13,755 nt of DNA from NCBI GenBank assembly GCA_026770585.1, contig MU647430.1:95145-108899 (forward strand). The letters are read 5' to 3'. Every line of letters begins with the position of its first letter. Position 1 is the first letter of the stretch. Position numbers and translations under genes: made by a program. The DNA comes from Baffinella frigidus (Eukaryota; Cryptophyceae; Cryptomonadales; Baffinellaceae). The notes under the pieces are model-generated. The model made no database searches. It saw only the letters and a list, made by a program, of their open reading frames with translations, and was not told the origin of the DNA. Of the stretch, positions 12,720 through 13,755 are shown one piece after another.

Positions 12720-12794
12720 GGGCTGCGGAAGGAGGAGGGGGCGCGACGAGACACAGCTGCGCGCCTCGCCGAGTCCCGCCAAGCCGCCGAAGCT
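12720..12794 (+). CDS. Ankyrin-repeat protein, exon 3 (helical)
   Basis: After TGTGTGTGTGCAG (AG at 12718-12719) an open frame of 25 codons reaches a GTACGC donor (12795). Phase 0 at both ends keeps the frame of exon 2. It encodes GLRKEEGARRDTAARLAESR and then QAAEA, a charged, alanine-rich amphipathic helix that would follow the ankyrin part. The frame stays open beyond the donor for about 18 codons (VRPQHQPP...), so the 3' border is not certain. The donor is kept in the duplicate at 12920, which favours it. Later exons and the stop codon are not found in the window. Confidence 0.5.
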
Positions 12795-13057
12795 GTACGC
12801 CCCCAGCACCAACCACCAACCCCAACCACCTTATCCCGGGGGGTTTCTTGGTAATTTTCACCTGAATCGGGAGAAATCTCTCCACTTCACGTCGCCAAGT
12901 CCCGCCAAGCCGCCGAGGCTGTACGCCCCCTCCACCAACCACCGACCCCACCCACCTTATCCCGCACTTTTCTTGGCTAGGAATTTTCACCGAAATCGGA
13001 GAAATGTCTCCACTTCAAGTAGCCGATTCCCGCCGCCAAGCCGAGGCTGCACGTCCT
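12795..13057 (+). repeat. About 130-bp tandem duplication of exon 3 end and intron
   Basis: The block from CGAGTCCCGCCAAGCCGCCG to TCTCCACTTCA (about 12769-12888) is repeated at about 12894-13018, and a third start (CCGATTCCCGCCGCCAAGCC) follows at 13022. The second copy gives an exon-like piece SRQAAEA between CCAAG (12899) and GTACGC (12921). The third reads ADSRRQAEAARP without a donor. These may be extra microexons or relics. Confidence 0.6.
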
Positions 13058-13074
13058 CTCGCTCTGCCTCCTAC

Positions 13075-13186
13075 CTCTGTCTCAGTTTTATTCTGGCTCG
13101 TCCTAAAGGCTTTATATTCGCCCTTTTGTACTGGATTTCTGCTCTTAGATACTTTGAAGGACGAGCCAGACTAAAACTCAGGCAGA
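13075..13186. mobile_element. 112-bp inverted-repeat element (family C)
   Basis: Arms of 30 bases: CTCTGTCTCAGTTTTATTC, TGGCTCGTCCT on the left, and its reverse complement at 13157-13186 with three differences. TA lies two bases outside each end (13072-13073, 13189-13190). Similar ends (AGGCAGAGCTAGACC, AGGCAAAGCTAGACC) occur near 3093 and 3773. No ORF. From 13187 to 13307 nothing is recognised. Confidence 0.7.
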
Positions 13187-13307
13187 GCTAGGCCTCACTT
13201 AATCTGTGTTCTTCATTTTGATCGCTTTCGCGTCAAAATTTGACGGATTTTTACCTACCAAAAAACAGGGAAATCAACCTCCGGTCTCCTCAAATGAAGA
13301 GTCCGAA

Positions 13308-13451
13308 TTTCATGTGGAAACACTTATAATTCATACGTCGGATTTCAATTGAAATTACCACACGTTTCCCTTCATATTACAACTAAAGATCGTTATGTGT
13401 AGTAAATTTCATTGACTCCAGTTTATAAATTGTAAGTGTTTGCATATGAAA
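13308..13451. mobile_element. 144-bp inverted-repeat element (family A, copy 2)
   Basis: The ends TTTCATGTGGAAACACTTA and, on the other strand, TTTCATATGCAAACACTTA are paired arms. The minus strand aligns with the minus strand of 11292-11438 over its length: TCATATG, AATTT, AATGAAATTTAC, CACA, GATCTTTA, GTAATAT. It is older or more diverged than copy 1. From 13452 to 13540 nothing is recognised. Confidence 0.65.
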
Positions 13452-13540
13452 GTGACTGAGAAAGATCCAGGACCTCTTCTTCTTGTTCGTTCCTCTCGAT
13501 CCTTGAAACACGCGGTCCAAAAGTCTGCACGGCGGGCCCG

Positions 13541-13684
13541 CCTCCATTAGGGTTTCGGGTTTCTATTAGGGTTCAGGGTTTAGATTTTGTCCTAGCCCGA
13601 GTTATCCGATAAATCACACCATGCGGGACAGGAGCGGTTTGGGCTTTGGAGTTTGGAGCCGCGCTCAACCCTCAACCCTCCACC

Positions 13685-13751
<67 letters not shown>

Positions 13752-13755
13752 ACCC
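13541..13755. repeat. Heptamer arrays ending in (CCCTCAA)n
   Basis: TTAGGG/TTTCGGG/TTCAGGG units (13546-13583) are followed by TTTGGGCTTTGGAG (13638-13651), also seen at the start of intron 1 near 10691. A nearly pure CCCTCAA array (13664-13755) then runs off the window. Again a G-rich part is followed by a C-rich part. At a right-hand chromosome end the plus strand should be G-rich, so this is not a telomere in normal orientation. Confidence 0.9.

Noticed and set aside
12667-13191. 162-codon frame starting MMCVCRGCGRRRGRDE
   Set aside because: It is out of frame with the helical exon 3, consists of Pro-rich reading of the tandem duplication, and runs into the family C element.
13664-13755. 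Chromosome-end telomere at the right edge
   Set aside because: The plus strand is C-rich (CCCTCAA) towards the right edge, opposite to a right-hand telomere, and the unit is TTGAGGG, not TTTAGGG. Similar arrays occur throughout the window.

Overview
This window looks like nuclear DNA of a eukaryotic microbe, most likely an alga or a related protist. Coding sequence is scarce and broken into short exons with GT...AG borders. Introns and spacers are full of degenerate heptamers of the TTTAGGG telomere type (variants TTTCGGG, TTCAGGG, CTGAGGG, TTGAGGG), GA/CT microsatellites, palindromes and short inverted-repeat elements. TTTAGGG repeats occur in green algae and plants, chromerids and dinoflagellates, so the sequence alone does not fix the lineage. 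A chromerid or dinoflagellate-like alveolate is my guess, not a demonstration. There is no bacterial gene organisation, rRNA, intact tRNA or CRISPR array.

Layout. (1) 1-2330, minus strand: a cysteine-rich, probably secreted or membrane-anchored repeat protein. It is seen as three plausible exons (2322-2234, 1260-1183, 131-1) plus at least seven decayed copies of the same exons. Heptamer arrays, a GA microsatellite and inverted-repeat remnants separate them. (2) 2330-4370: repeats and spacer without a gene I can support. (3) 4482-4372, minus: one exon that looks like the N-terminus of a choline-transporter-like (SLC44/CTL) membrane protein; its downstream exons were not found. (4) 4483-9960: over 5 kb of spacer built from dispersed repeat families. 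The most frequent has a core of AGGTCCTTTAGG...TTTTAATTTCGCCCAAC with about nine copies on both strands. A tRNA-Thr-like (SINE-like) unit with an amplified 29-bp segment also lies here, as does one splice-bounded candidate exon (6869-6765, minus). (5) 10110 to beyond 12794, plus: an ankyrin-repeat gene with a lysine-rich N-terminus. Three exons join in phase 0 (10110-10676, 11666-11758, 12720-12794) and the end is not identified. Its introns hold decayed copies of its own exons and four families of short inverted-repeat elements; one of these ends exactly at the 3' splice site of exon 2. (6) 13190-13755: spacer, one more inverted-repeat element, and a CCCTCAA array that runs off the window.

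The main theme is shared by both multi-exon genes: exon-sized duplications in several states of decay, separated by telomere-like heptamers and short palindromic elements. The genes show no sign of working in a common pathway. The interest lies in how exons and introns are being copied, split and remade here. All exon calls rest on reading the sequence by eye and on weak splice-site consensus; transcript data would be decisive.
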